Positions 46,437 to 55,129 of a stretch of DNA of 64,000 bases are shown here, piece by piece. The stretch spans positions 186,001 through 250,000 of the forward strand of contig NZ_CP021744.1 of the NCBI RefSeq assembly GCF_002192455.1, in the 5' to 3' direction. Both the position numbers and the translations under genes were made by a program. Origin of the DNA: Streptomyces albireticuli (GTDB lineage Bacteria; Actinomycetota; Actinomycetes; Streptomycetales; Streptomycetaceae). Each line of letters opens with the position of its first letter. The stretch's first letter is position 1. The notes under the pieces are model-generated. The model did not search any database, had not been told where the DNA came from, and worked only from the letters and a program-made list of their open reading frames with translations.

Positions 46437-46985
46437 TCACATCCCGGTGGAGCCGTCGATGCATTCGCGCAAGAGATCGGCGTGGCCGTTGTGTCGTGCG
46501 TACTCAGCGATCATGTCCACCATGATCCTTCGCAGTGAGATCGGCTCGCCGGTCCCCTTGCGGATCCCAGTTTTATCCAGCGATGCGGCAGCGGCCGTGA
46601 TCTGCCTGGAGTGCTCGCACTCCGTCCGCCAGACGGCGAAGGCTTCCTCGACGTCACCGTCCAGGCTGTCGAAGTCCTGGTCGGGGTCATCGTCGGAGTA
46701 GTAGAGCATCGGAACGTTCTCGCCCGCGAACTGGATGCGGAACCACCAGCGCTCGACGCAGGCCAGATGCCGCACCATGCCGTGCAGGGACAAGCCGGAC
46801 GGTGGCACCGCCCGTTCGGACAACTGCTCCGGAGACAGGCCGGCGCACTTGTGCTCGAAGGTGGCCCGGTGCCAGTCCAAGACCGCGCCCAAGGTTTCCC
46901 TTTCGCCACCGACGTCGGGCGGGGTCGGGCGGGTGTCGTTGTGCCACCGGGGCGCATAGTGCTTGGGGGCCGCTGTGTCGGTCAT
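46437..46985 (-). CDS. DinB family / DUF664 protein
   Basis: The 182-residue protein starts MTDTAAPKHYAPRW; the DinB four-helix bundle follows: GERETLGAVLDWHRATFEHK, GLSLHGMVRHLACVERWWF (metal-binding His), then ISLRRIMVDMIAEYARHNGH with the second His pair. This group contains thiol-dependent transferases and uncharacterised metalloproteins. ATG 46985 has GGAAGG 6 nt upstream; a 40-residue extension to 47105 lacks coding character. Role unknown. Confidence 0.9.
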   Translation of the reverse strand: MTDTAAPKHYAPRWHNDTRPTPPDVGGERETLGAVLDWHRATFEHKCAGLSPEQLSERAVPPSGLSLHGMVRHLACVERWWFRIQFAGENVPMLYYSDDDPDQDFDSLDGDVEEAFAVWRTECEHSRQITAAAASLDKTGIRKGTGEPISLRRIMVDMIAEYARHNGHADLLRECIDGSTGM

Positions 46986-47124
46986 CGTCTGCCTTCCGGG
47001 CCGGGAATGGACCGAGTCTGACAGGCACCACTGACATCGGGACTGATCTGCGGGGTTGTCGCTTGACGTCGATGACGGGCAACACTGCGGTGATGAGGGG
47101 AACACTCATCGTCGGCGTGATGCT

Positions 47125-47904
47125 TCACAGCCGCCGGACGCGCAGCACGCCGGTCAGCATCGGGAGAGTGAACTCGCCGCAGGCGGTCTCCGGTCCACTC
47201 GCGAGGAAGGCGCGGATCCGGCCCAGCGTGGCCTCTTGTTCCTGCTCCGGCATGACCAACACCCCCGCGCGCGTCGCGATGGTGGCGACGAGAGAGTCCG
47301 CGGTGCGGCGCTGCCCGTGCGGGAACTCGGCCTGCTCCGGTGAGCCGAACCGGGCGGCCACGCCAGTCTTCGGAAGGTGCATGCAGGCCGTCTCGGCGCG
47401 CCAGCTGGTGGGCGTGTCACGCGGGCCGATGGCCGCGCTCCCGCTGACCCGCGCGAGCCCGGCAACCCACTCGACCTGGTCGTCCATAACGTTCCACAGG
47501 CCGGCCAGGATCCCGCTGGGTGCGAGGACCCTGGCGATCTCGGGCCCCGCGACGTCCATGTCGAACCAATGCATCGCATTGCCGGCCAGCACGGCATCGA
47601 TGGACCCGTCCGGCAGCGGTACCGCCTCGGCGCTACCCGACAGGGCACGGACACCCGGCAGCGAGCGGCGCAGCTCGTTCAGCATCGCCGGATCGGGTTC
47701 GACCGCGATGACCTCGGCACCCAGCGCGACCAGCGTGGCGGTCAGCTTGCCGGTTCCGGCGCCGAGGTCGAGCACGCGCGGGCCGGGCGCGGGTTCGAGC
47801 GCCCAGCGCACCGCGGCCCGCGCGTAGTCCGGACGGTGCTCGGCGTATGCGACCGCCGCTGCGCCGAACGACGAGGCGTGAAGCAGCCGTTCATCCTGGT
47901 CCAC
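47125..47904 (-). CDS. Class I SAM-dependent methyltransferase
   Basis: The 259-residue protein has motif I RVLDLGAGTGKLTATLVALG, acidic motif II VIAVEPDPAML, motif III SAEAVPLPDGSIDAVLAGNA and HWFDMDVAGPEIARVLAPSG, the pattern of small-molecule methyltransferases (Methyltransf_11/25) such as YcgJ. The substrate cannot be told. The GTG start at 47904 has GGAccAGG-like purines upstream. Transcribed alone. Confidence 0.92.
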   Translation of the reverse strand: MDQDERLLHASSFGAAAVAYAEHRPDYARAAVRWALEPAPGPRVLDLGAGTGKLTATLVALGAEVIAVEPDPAMLNELRRSLPGVRALSGSAEAVPLPDGSIDAVLAGNAMHWFDMDVAGPEIARVLAPSGILAGLWNVMDDQVEWVAGLARVSGSAAIGPRDTPTSWRAETACMHLPKTGVAARFGSPEQAEFPHGQRRTADSLVATIATRAGVLVMPEQEQEATLGRIRAFLASGPETACGEFTLPMLTGVLRVRRL

Positions 47905-48272
47905 GCGGTCACCGTATCGGTGCTGCTGGCGGTGGGCTACCCCGCATCAACACTTCGGCGGCGGCCACCCGATGACGCTACTAGCCTCGCGCTGACCTGC
48001 GAGGTACCTCCGGTTGTGCGGGAACGAGTGCCTCGACAATCCGCACTCTCGCTGGTCACAGGCACCGCCTACGCGAACTCGACACGGAACTCGCCGCCAC
48101 GGAACCCGGGCGGCCACAGAAAACCCGCGAGCGGATACGTGCGACCTCGGACTCGTGACGATCCTCGACGACGTGCTGCTGCTGTGGTCGGCGGAGGGCC
48201 GGTGCCCGTCCTCGACGAGCGGCATGCCGGCCGACATCAGTTACCGTCCGCTGCCGGCCTGACAGCCCGGCC
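47905..48272. other. Spacer without a recognisable gene
   Basis: Overlapping frames only; no domain, ribosome site or hairpin stands out. The promoter of the methyltransferase should lie at its left end. Confidence 0.35.
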
Positions 48273-49013
48273 TCACTTCAGATGTCGGGTGAAGAACTGG
48301 GCCGCGGCGTCCCCCGCGAACTGCGGGACGCCGGTGTGCCCGCCGAGATGGGCGTGCAGGGACTTCTCCTTGGAGCCGAAGGAGTCGAACAGGTCCAGGG
48401 CCGCCCGCCGGTCGTTCCCTTCGTCGTCCCACTGCAACAGGACGTGCAGTGGAATGGTGACCTGCCGGGCCTCCTCGAACAGGACGCGAGGCACGAAGCT
48501 CCCGGCGAACAGAACAGCGGCCGAGACGCGAGGCTCGACCACCGCCAGCCGGATGCCGATGGAGATCACTCCCCCCGAGTACCCGACCGGGCCACCGATC
48601 CCGGGCAGCGGAAGGAGGGAGTCCAGGGCTGCTTGCCATTCCGGGACCGCCTGGTCGACCAGCGGGAGGATGAGGGCGTCGACGATCTCGTCGCTGACCG
48701 GCTCGCCGGCCCCCATCGCCCGGCGCAGGTCGGCGCCGGCCTGCTCGATGGCGGGCCAACGGGGCCGGTCGCCGCTTCCGGGGAGCTCGATGGTGGCCGT
48801 GGCGAAGCCCTCCGCCGCGGAGTGCTGGGCCCGGGCCACCAGCCGGGGGTACATCCTGCGCAGCCCGAGGGGAGGGTGGCCGAGCAGGATCAGCGGCGCC
48901 GGTGCGGATGCGGATGCCGATGCGGGTGTCCACAGGATGCCGGGGATCTCACCGAGGATGAATTCGCGTTCGAGGACGCCGTCGTCGAGCCGCTTCTCGG
49001 AAGTGAAATGCAT
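48273..49013 (-). CDS. Alpha/beta hydrolase (dienelactone hydrolase-like)
   Basis: The 246-residue protein has PLILLGHPPLGLRRMYP (oxyanion region), GGPVGYSGGVISIGIRLA with the nucleophile Ser at about 145, LHVLLQWDDEGNDR with the acid and a C-terminal HLGGHTGVP with the His. The GYSGG elbow and short length fit the small alpha/beta hydrolases annotated as dienelactone hydrolase or esterase. No signal peptide, so cytoplasmic. Start ATG 49013 has GAAAGG upstream. Substrate unknown. Confidence 0.9.
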   Translation of the reverse strand: MHFTSEKRLDDGVLEREFILGEIPGILWTPASASASAPAPLILLGHPPLGLRRMYPRLVARAQHSAAEGFATATIELPGSGDRPRWPAIEQAGADLRRAMGAGEPVSDEIVDALILPLVDQAVPEWQAALDSLLPLPGIGGPVGYSGGVISIGIRLAVVEPRVSAAVLFAGSFVPRVLFEEARQVTIPLHVLLQWDDEGNDRRAALDLFDSFGSKEKSLHAHLGGHTGVPQFAGDAAAQFFTRHLK

Positions 49014-49356
49014 GGTCGTGCCTTTCAGGAGTGCACTGGAACGGCGCTCCCGGACGACCTGCCTATCGCCCGACCGTGACCCCGGAGGGGAGCACCCATG
49101 TCGATACTGCGTTCACGGGTACCACCTCCTCGATCTCTCGCACGGCCTCCGAAAACGTAGCAGTGCTCGCCCTCGTCCGCCAACAGTTTGTTGCGGAGCC
49201 TTCGCGGCCGGATGCCACGGAAGCGCTACGCAGGGCTACTTGGGGAGTCGCCGCGACTTCCTGAGTGGCGCCCCCCCTACCGGGTGCGCTCCGGCTGGTC
49301 GTCGGCGCCGTCCTGCCGGTGACGAAGCACGTCCCAGGGTCGCCGGGCGGGTGGGC
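49014..49356. other. Spacer without a recognisable gene
   Basis: This stretch holds the promoter region of the hydrolase gene at its left end and the region downstream of the response regulator at its right end. No coding frame is supported. Confidence 0.35.
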
Positions 49357-50022
49357 TCAGGCGAGGCCCGACGCGATGGCCCGGCGGACGGCGTCGGCGC
49401 GGTCCTTGATGTTCGCCTTGGCGAACAGGTTGTTGATGTGCGTCTTGACCGTGGCCTCGCTGATGAACAGCTTCTCGGCGATCGCCCGGTTCGGCAGGCC
49501 CTGGCCGATCAGGGTGAGCACCTCGCGTTCGCGGGGCGTGAGATCCCGGGGCAGCGGCTGTACGGGCGCCGGGGGCTTCGTACGGACGGTGGCGAGGAGC
49601 CGGTCCTGCACCTCGCGATCGAGGACGGACTGTCCCGCGGCGGCGGCGCGGATCGCGCGGACGATGTCCTGGCGCCCCGCGTTCTTGGTCAGGTAACCCC
49701 GCGCCCCGGCGCTCAGCGCGGCCAGGATCGAATCGTCGTCGGCGAAGGTGGTCAGCACGACCACCGCCACCTCCGGGTGCTCCTCCGTCAGCCGCCGGGT
49801 CGCCTCGGTGCCGTCCATCACGGGCATGCGCAGATCCATCAGGACCACGTCCACGGGCCCCGACGCCACCGCCGCGAGCACCTCGGTCCCGTCGGCCGCC
49901 GCGGCGACGACCTCGATGCCCTCGGACAGGCCGAGGACCGCGGCCAGCGGCTCGCGCACCGCCGCCTGGTCGTCGGCCACGACCACCTTCAACCGCCGTA
50001 CGTCCCGCGTGCTTTCACTCAT
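49357..50022 (-). CDS. NarL/LuxR-type response regulator
   Basis: The 221-residue protein has a receiver domain: VVVADDQAAVR (acid pair), VVLMDLRMPVMDG with the phosphoacceptor Asp at about 63, LTTFADDD and LTKNAGRQD with Lys. A LuxR helix-turn-helix follows at about 160-215 (LTPREREVLTLIGQGLPNRA, ISEATVKTHINNLF). ATG 50022 overlaps the stop of the sensor kinase gene (ATGA), so the pair is co-translated. Target genes are not evident. Confidence 0.96.
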   Translation of the reverse strand: MSESTRDVRRLKVVVADDQAAVREPLAAVLGLSEGIEVVAAAADGTEVLAAVASGPVDVVLMDLRMPVMDGTEATRRLTEEHPEVAVVVLTTFADDDSILAALSAGARGYLTKNAGRQDIVRAIRAAAAGQSVLDREVQDRLLATVRTKPPAPVQPLPRDLTPREREVLTLIGQGLPNRAIAEKLFISEATVKTHINNLFAKANIKDRADAVRRAIASGLA

Positions 50023-51215
50023 CCCGGGATCCCTGCCTCCACCTGCCACCCGCCCGCGTCCGGTCCTTCGGTGACCGGGCCCGCGGTGATCGTCCCTTCC
50101 AGCAGGGCGACCCGCTCGCGCATGCCGATCAGGCCCATCCCGCTGCCGGCGCCCGTGCCCACCGTACGGGTCGCCGGACCGTTGCGGATGTTCAGTGTCG
50201 TCGACGCGGCGCCGAACGTCAGCTTCACGCGTACCTTGCCACCGGGCGCGTGCCGGGCCGCGTTGGTCAGCGACTCCTGGGCGATCCGCAGCAGGTTCTG
50301 GGCCACGCGGGAGGGGACCTCGCGGACGGTCCCGGCAACGGTGAGCGCGTCGCGGTGGCCGGAGGTGTCCAGCATCGCGGTGAGGGTCTCGACAAGCGGC
50401 AGCGCGTCCTCGCGCAGCGCGTGCACGGTCCACTGCGCCTGCTTCAGGCTCTCCTTGACCATGCTGTGCGCCTTCTGGTTCGCCTCGCGGACCCGGTCCA
50501 GGTCGCCGGTGTCGATCAGCGCGTCCGCCAGCTCCAGCTGCATGTTGATGCCCGCCAGGGAGTGGGCCAGGACGTCGTGGACGTCACGGGCGATCCGGCT
50601 CCGTTCGGTCAGGACGGCGGTCCTGGCCTCGGCCCGCGCCGCCCGTTCCGCCGACTCGGCCGCCGAGATGGCCGCGACGAAGGCCCGCCGGCGGCTGCGG
50701 TTGAGGATGCCGACCAGGACGGGAGCACCGGTGGTCAGGCCCAGCGTCCACGGCAACAGGTTGTGGCCGGGGCCGAGGCGGAAGTACAGGACGCCGCCGC
50801 ACAGCACACTGCACAGGGCCGCCAGGGTGAGCGACTGCCGGGGTTCGAGGCGGACCCCGATGTGACCGACGAGGAAGTACGCGAAGAGATAGCCGGACCC
50901 GGTGCTGCTGACGCCGATCAGGGCCGCCGCCGCCACGACACCCAGGGTCAGCCAGACCAGGGCGAGGCGCGGCGGAATCCACTCCTCCGGCAGGTGCCGT
51001 GCCGCCAGGGCGACGGAGTTGACCAGGAGCAGGACGGCCACCGCCGGCCCCCGGCCGCTCAGGCCCAGCGGCCGGACCGTCCAGAGCGCCGCGACGATGA
51101 CGAGGACGGTCAGGGCCCGCTGGACCCAGGGGTCCTGACCGGGAACCGGCCGGGGGCCGGCCCCCTGGTGCGGGGTCGGCCCGTGATCCGGGACGCTCTG
51201 GGCTGCTTCAGGCAC
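50019..51215 (-). CDS. HisKA_3-type sensor histidine kinase
   Basis: The protein is about 398 residues from GTG 51215. Five to six membrane helices occupy about 30-170, then a dimerisation/phosphoacceptor helix ERSRIARDVHDVLAHSLAG (His), and a HATPase with SLTNAARHAPGGKVRVKL and GSGMGLIGMRERVALLEG. This is the typical actinobacterial NarX-like kinase. It overlaps the response regulator by four bases and lies 20 bp downstream of a small membrane protein gene, giving a three-gene operon. The signal is unknown. A slightly longer start cannot be excluded. Confidence 0.95.
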   Translation of the reverse strand: MPEAAQSVPDHGPTPHQGAGPRPVPGQDPWVQRALTVLVIVAALWTVRPLGLSGRGPAVAVLLLVNSVALAARHLPEEWIPPRLALVWLTLGVVAAAALIGVSSTGSGYLFAYFLVGHIGVRLEPRQSLTLAALCSVLCGGVLYFRLGPGHNLLPWTLGLTTGAPVLVGILNRSRRRAFVAAISAAESAERAARAEARTAVLTERSRIARDVHDVLAHSLAGINMQLELADALIDTGDLDRVREANQKAHSMVKESLKQAQWTVHALREDALPLVETLTAMLDTSGHRDALTVAGTVREVPSRVAQNLLRIAQESLTNAARHAPGGKVRVKLTFGAASTTLNIRNGPATRTVGTGAGSGMGLIGMRERVALLEGTITAGPVTEGPDAGGWQVEAGIPG

Positions 51216-51235
51216 GGCGCGACCATAGCCCACGG

Positions 51236-51778
51236 TCAGGCCGTACGGTCGAGGACGGGCGCGGGACGCGTCGCCACGGCGGCGGACCGCTGGTGGGCGG
51301 CCATCCGACTGCGGACGAAGATCGTGGCGAGTCGCGTGACGACCTCGGTGAGCGCCATCAGGACGAAGGCCGCGACCCACGCCTGGTCGCTGGTGATGTG
51401 GTGCGTGACGCTGAACCGGGCGACGTCGTCGGCGCCACCGTTCTCCACCCACACCTGGAAGCCCATGCGGGCACCCATGCCGACGACCCACAGGATCGCG
51501 GAGACCGCGCCCGCCTTGATCAGCAGGTGCTCACCGGCGACGCGGATGCGGGTGTAGACGCCACCCGCGACGCCGAGCGCGGCGCCCACGGCCATCAGTG
51601 CGCCGATGAGCACGAGGTCGTTGCCCGCCGTGGGGACGGTGTCGAGGTAGGTATGGGCCACGAAGGCCACGATCCCGAGCGGGATGAGGAAGGTCTTCAG
51701 GTCGAGCCGGCCTTCCCGCAGCTGCCGGAAGACGACGAGGACGAGGGCGATGTCGGTGATCCAGTCGGTCGTTGTCAT
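51236..51778 (-). CDS. DUF1453/CcdC-like membrane protein
   Basis: The 180-residue protein has four hydrophobic segments (WITDIALVLVVFRQL, FLIPLGIVAFVAHTYL, LVLIGALMAVGAALGVAGGV, LIKAGAVSAILWVVGMGA) and a fifth at DQAWVAAFVLMALTEVV. WxTDIALxLxVxRQxR at the start is typical of this group. First gene of the operon with the sensor kinase and response regulator. It may assist or modulate the sensor (inference). Confidence 0.85.
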   Translation of the reverse strand: MTTTDWITDIALVLVVFRQLREGRLDLKTFLIPLGIVAFVAHTYLDTVPTAGNDLVLIGALMAVGAALGVAGGVYTRIRVAGEHLLIKAGAVSAILWVVGMGARMGFQVWVENGGADDVARFSVTHHITSDQAWVAAFVLMALTEVVTRLATIFVRSRMAAHQRSAAVATRPAPVLDRTA

Positions 51779-51961
51779 GCCTCAAGCCTGCTGATCCCGC
51801 GCCTTCCGCGCCTGGACCCGTGGGTGGAACAACAGGTGGAGATGGAGAACCGCGCCCCTCCACCCCCGTCCGGGGAGGGGGCGCCGCATGTGACGAAGGC
51901 CGGCAGGTGGCCCGGCCGGCGTCCGTCGCCGCCGACCCGTGGCGGAGACCCTTTCGGCCCG

Positions 51962-52450
51962 TCAGGGCTGGTCGGCGAGGAGGCCGGCTCGTTCGGCGAG
52001 GAGGGCCGCCTGGAGGCGGCGCTGCACCCCGAGCTTGCGCAGCACGACTCGTACGTGGTCCTTGACCGTGCCCAGGCCCAGGTGCAGCTGACGGCCGATG
52101 TCCGTGTTGGGCAGCCCCTGGGCCAGCAGGATCAGGACCTGCCGCTCCCGGGGCGAGAGCCGGGCGAGGGCGGCTGCGGTCTCGGTCCGGCCGGCGTCCG
52201 AGAGGAAGGCGCTGACGACCGGTGCGCTGACGCCGGCGGACATCACGGTCCAGCCCTGTGCGAGGAAGCGCACCAAGGGGCGAGGCGGTCGGGCGGTGTG
52301 TCCTTGCGTACGTAGCCGACCGCGCCCGCGGCCAGCGCCGTGGCCACGTGTTCGGGGTTGCCGGAGGCGGACAGGATGCAGACGGCCGGTCGCTCGATCA
52401 CCGAGTCGCACCCGGCGGTCAGTGTGGGGGCGTCAGTGTCGCGGTCCAGT
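51962..52450 (-). pseudogene. NarL/LuxR response regulator relic
   Basis: The C-terminal LuxR domain is intact (ARLSPRERQVLILLAQGLPN, LHLGLGTVKDHVRVVLRKLG) to the stop at 51962. The end of the receiver is found in another frame: ERPAVCILSASGNPEHVATA, AAGAVGYVRKDTPPDRLA; the shift lies near 52275. Everything before about TLTAGCDSV, including the phosphoacceptor Asp, is missing. Its sequence differs from the intact regulator at 49357, so it is not a duplicate. Confidence 0.75.
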
Positions 52451-52478
52451 GGATCCTGGCGGCTCCCCGTTTCGGACC

Positions 52479-52853
52479 TCAGCGCCGGGCAAGCGCCAGC
52501 ACGCTCAGGCCGAACATCAAGACACCCAAGGGGAGATGGACCGACGGGACGTGCGCGATGCCGAGGACGACCTGTACCGAGGCGAGTACGAGGAATCCTG
52601 ACGCGTGCCAGACAGGCCGGGGCGAACCGCCGCCCGGCTTCCACGCCAGCACCGCCGCGAGCACGTACAGCATCGACGCCCCGTACATCACACGGGCTCC
52701 GACACTGTGCAGTGTCTCGCCGTAGGACGAGGTCAGCAGCATTCCGGCGGAGACCGCCTGAAGGAAGATGGTCACGGTCTGCAAGGCGATCGCTGTCTTC
52801 AGCAACGAGGAAACGCGCGGTGCGTTCGCCGTCGTCGTCACCTGGGTGGCCAT
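52479..52853 (-). CDS. Small four-helix membrane protein
   Basis: The 124-residue protein has four membrane segments (TAIALQTVTIFLQAVSAGML, ARVMYGASMLYVLAAVLAW, GFLVLASVQVVLGIAHV, LGVLMFGLSVLALA). His residues in LHSVG, VWHASG, GIAHVPSVHLPLG could bind haem or metal. I do not recognise the family. It is divergent from the ECF41 sigma factor gene, and partners of ECF41 factors are usually its targets; this may be one. Confidence 0.75.
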   Translation of the reverse strand: MATQVTTTANAPRVSSLLKTAIALQTVTIFLQAVSAGMLLTSSYGETLHSVGARVMYGASMLYVLAAVLAWKPGGGSPRPVWHASGFLVLASVQVVLGIAHVPSVHLPLGVLMFGLSVLALARR

Positions 52854-52953
52854 ATCACAGTCCTCTTCTCCGCCCTCGGGCAGCAGGTCGATAAAGTCTC
52901 ACCAGCCCGACGACGCGGGCCTGCGAAAGGTAAGGCGGGAGGGGGCCGGACGC

Positions 52954-53886
52954 ATGGGGACTGCCGGGGCCGGGGCTGAGGGGACAGCCGGCGAGCGACG
53001 CCAGCTGATCAATGTCGCTTACCGGCTGCTCGGCTCGCTGACCGAGGCCGAGGACGCCGTACAGGACGCCTACGCACGCTGGTACGGGCTGCCACGAAGC
53101 CGGCAGGAGGAGATCCTGTCCCCCGGCGCATGGCTGACGACCGTGACCAGCCGTATCTGCCTGGACCTGCTCGGCTCGGCTCGGGCCCGCCGTGAACGCT
53201 ACGTCGGCGCGTGGCTGCCCGAGCCGCTGCCCGACCGCACCGAGTGGGGCCCATCAGGCGGCTCCGGTCCCGCCTACCGCGCGGACCCGGCCGACCAGAT
53301 CGTTCTGGACGAGTCGGTGGCCATGGCCTTCCTCGTCGTCCTGGAGTCGATGACACCCGCCGAGCGGGTGGCGATCGTCCTGCACGACGTCTTCCGGTAC
53401 CCGTTCGCCGAGATCGCCGACGTTCTCCATCGCACCCCCGCGGCCTGCAAACAGCTGGCGGCCTCCGCCCGGAAGCGGGTGAGCGCCGCGCCCGCTCCGA
53501 CGCCGGCCACCAGCCGGGCGGACGTGGTGAGGCAGGTCAAAGAGGCATGGGAGGACAAGGACATCGCAGCCCTCGTCGCTCTCCTCAACCCGGCCGCCGT
53601 GATGACCGCCGACGGCGGCGGCATGGCCGGCACCATCCCGCGCCCGCTCAAGGGCGGCACGCGCATCGCCCAGTACATGGTCGCCATGGCCGACAAGGCC
53701 CCGGGGCTCGAACTCCTGGAGCGGTCGGTCAACGGCGCGCCGGGGCTGGTGGCCCGAAGAGCCGGCATCGTCATGACCGTGGCCTCCTTCGACTTCTCCG
53801 ACGGGCGCGTCACCCGGATCTGGGTGGTCCGCAACCCGGAGAAGCTACGACCTTGGGCGGAGGCGGGTCGGCCCGTGGCCGGCTGA
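52954..53886 (+). CDS. ECF41-family sigma factor with SnoaL-like C-terminal domain
   Basis: The 310-residue protein has ECF region 2 (QLINVAYRLLGSLTEAEDAV, WLTTVTSRICLDLLGSARAR), the ECF41 linker motif WLPEPLPD, region 4 (SMTPAERVAIVLHDVFRYPF, then CKQLAASARKRV) and a C-terminal NTF2/SnoaL domain with the conserved DGGGM (DGGGK-type) and NPEKL (NPDKL-type) motifs. In known ECF41 proteins the C-terminal domain both inhibits and supports activity without a separate anti-sigma. ATG 52954 follows GGGAGGGGG. I could not find a certain ECF41 promoter in the 100-bp divergent gap. Confidence 0.95.
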   Translation: MGTAGAGAEGTAGERRQLINVAYRLLGSLTEAEDAVQDAYARWYGLPRSRQEEILSPGAWLTTVTSRICLDLLGSARARRERYVGAWLPEPLPDRTEWGPSGGSGPAYRADPADQIVLDESVAMAFLVVLESMTPAERVAIVLHDVFRYPFAEIADVLHRTPAACKQLAASARKRVSAAPAPTPATSRADVVRQVKEAWEDKDIAALVALLNPAAVMTADGGGMAGTIPRPLKGGTRIAQYMVAMADKAPGLELLERSVNGAPGLVARRAGIVMTVASFDFSDGRVTRIWVVRNPEKLRPWAEAGRPVAG

Positions 53887-54440
53887 TGGGGCGCTGATCC
53901 GAAAGGGCGATGCCGCGTAGGCGCCCGAAGAGGCTGCGCTCGAAGCGTTGGCGGCCCGGGAGAGGTGTCCCGGTTCGCCGCATCGGCGGGGTGTCCGCGA
54001 CGACTCGCGTAGCGATCCGGAGGCTGGAAGAGGACCGGCTGTGGCCAGGAGCTGTGGCCGATTGCCGGTGGTGGAGGACGTATTGATGTGACTCGTTCGA
54101 GGTATGTGGACCCTCGATCCCGGCCACAATCGGACCCAGCTCGGCGGGCCCGACGCGCCGCTCCTCCCCGAGGAGAGCATCCCAGCCGTCGTCGACGTCC
54201 TCGAAACGCAGGCCGGTGCCCCCGGTTTGCAGTTCCTGGATCGCCGCGGCGAGACCGTCCCGTGGTAGGGCTCCACACCCAAGCGCCGGGGCCGTGCTTC
54301 CCCCTCGCCCTGTCGGCATACCTCGCAGAACCGGAACCCTCCCGTACCGAGCCGGCTCTCACGGCGGGCGGCATTCCCCGATGAGGCCGCGGTTCGAAAT
54401 CCCGTTGCCGCCGGAAGCGGCCGCATACGATCCTCCTGGC
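53887..54440. other. Spacer with a possible minus-strand gene fragment
   Basis: The minus frame at about 54110-54260 reads DGLAAAIQELQTGGTGLRFE and DVDDGWDALLGEERRVGPAE, which looks more protein-like than its surroundings, but I recognise no family and there is no start. TACGAT at 54426-54431 could be the -10 of the acetyltransferase gene. Confidence 0.3.
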
Positions 54441-55013
54441 ATGGATCTCGCACAGCAGGTGATCGAACTGGACGACCTGACGCTGCGCCGTTTCGACGGC
54501 GAGACGGACCTCCCGGAGCTCCTCCGCGTCATCGAGGAGTCCTTGGAGCACCTGCGTCCGTGGATGGCCTGGGTCGCGGAGCACAGTCCGGCGACGACCG
54601 GCGACTTGCTGATCCGTCACGGGGAGTGCTGGGCGAGCGGTGAGGAGTTCACCTACGTGATCGTGCTGGACGGCGCGATCGTCGGCCTCTGCTGGCTCCT
54701 GCGGCGCGAGGACGATCCCGGCAACGGACGCGAGATCGGCTACTGGCTGCACCCCGCCGCCACCGGCCGCGGGGTGGCCACCCGGGCCGCCCGCGCTCTG
54801 GTCGCGCAAGCCTTCCGTCTCCGCGGCGTGGACCACGTCGAGGTCGTCCACGACCTGGCCAACCGCGCCAGCGGCGCCGTCCCGGCCCGCCTCGGCTTCA
54901 CCGAACACCTGCGCCGCCCCGCCGAGCGCCTCGCCCCGGCCGAGACCGGCGAGGACCAGGTCTGGCGGCTGACCCGCCATCAGGCGGACCACCTTGCCGC
55001 ACAGGCCCGCTGA
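54441..55013 (+). CDS. GNAT N-acetyltransferase (RimJ/RimL type)
   Basis: The 190-residue protein has the GNAT fold: LTLRRFDGETDLPELLRVIE, EEFTYVIVLDGAIVGLCWL, EIGYWLHPAATGRGVATRAA (acetyl-CoA pyrophosphate loop GRGVAT) and NRASGAVPARLGF. It should transfer an acetyl group from acetyl-CoA to an amine or protein N-terminus. A -10-like TACGAT 10 nt before ATG 54441 and no ribosome site suggest a leaderless transcript. ATG 54381 is a longer alternative. Confidence 0.9.
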   Translation: MDLAQQVIELDDLTLRRFDGETDLPELLRVIEESLEHLRPWMAWVAEHSPATTGDLLIRHGECWASGEEFTYVIVLDGAIVGLCWLLRREDDPGNGREIGYWLHPAATGRGVATRAARALVAQAFRLRGVDHVEVVHDLANRASGAVPARLGFTEHLRRPAERLAPAETGEDQVWRLTRHQADHLAAQAR

Positions 55014-55129
55014 CCGGCTGCCCAACGCGGGTCGGCCTGTGCCTGGTCGACCCGAGACGGTGTACACCCGACGCCGGCCGGTCACGGCGCACTCACGGCG
55101 GCCCAGCTGCGCGTGAACGGGCTGTGCCT

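Noticed and set aside
53810..54319. 169-residue minus-strand frame with protein-like segments
   Set aside because: No recognisable family and no ribosome site; its right end overlaps the ECF41 gene. Recorded only as a possible fragment.
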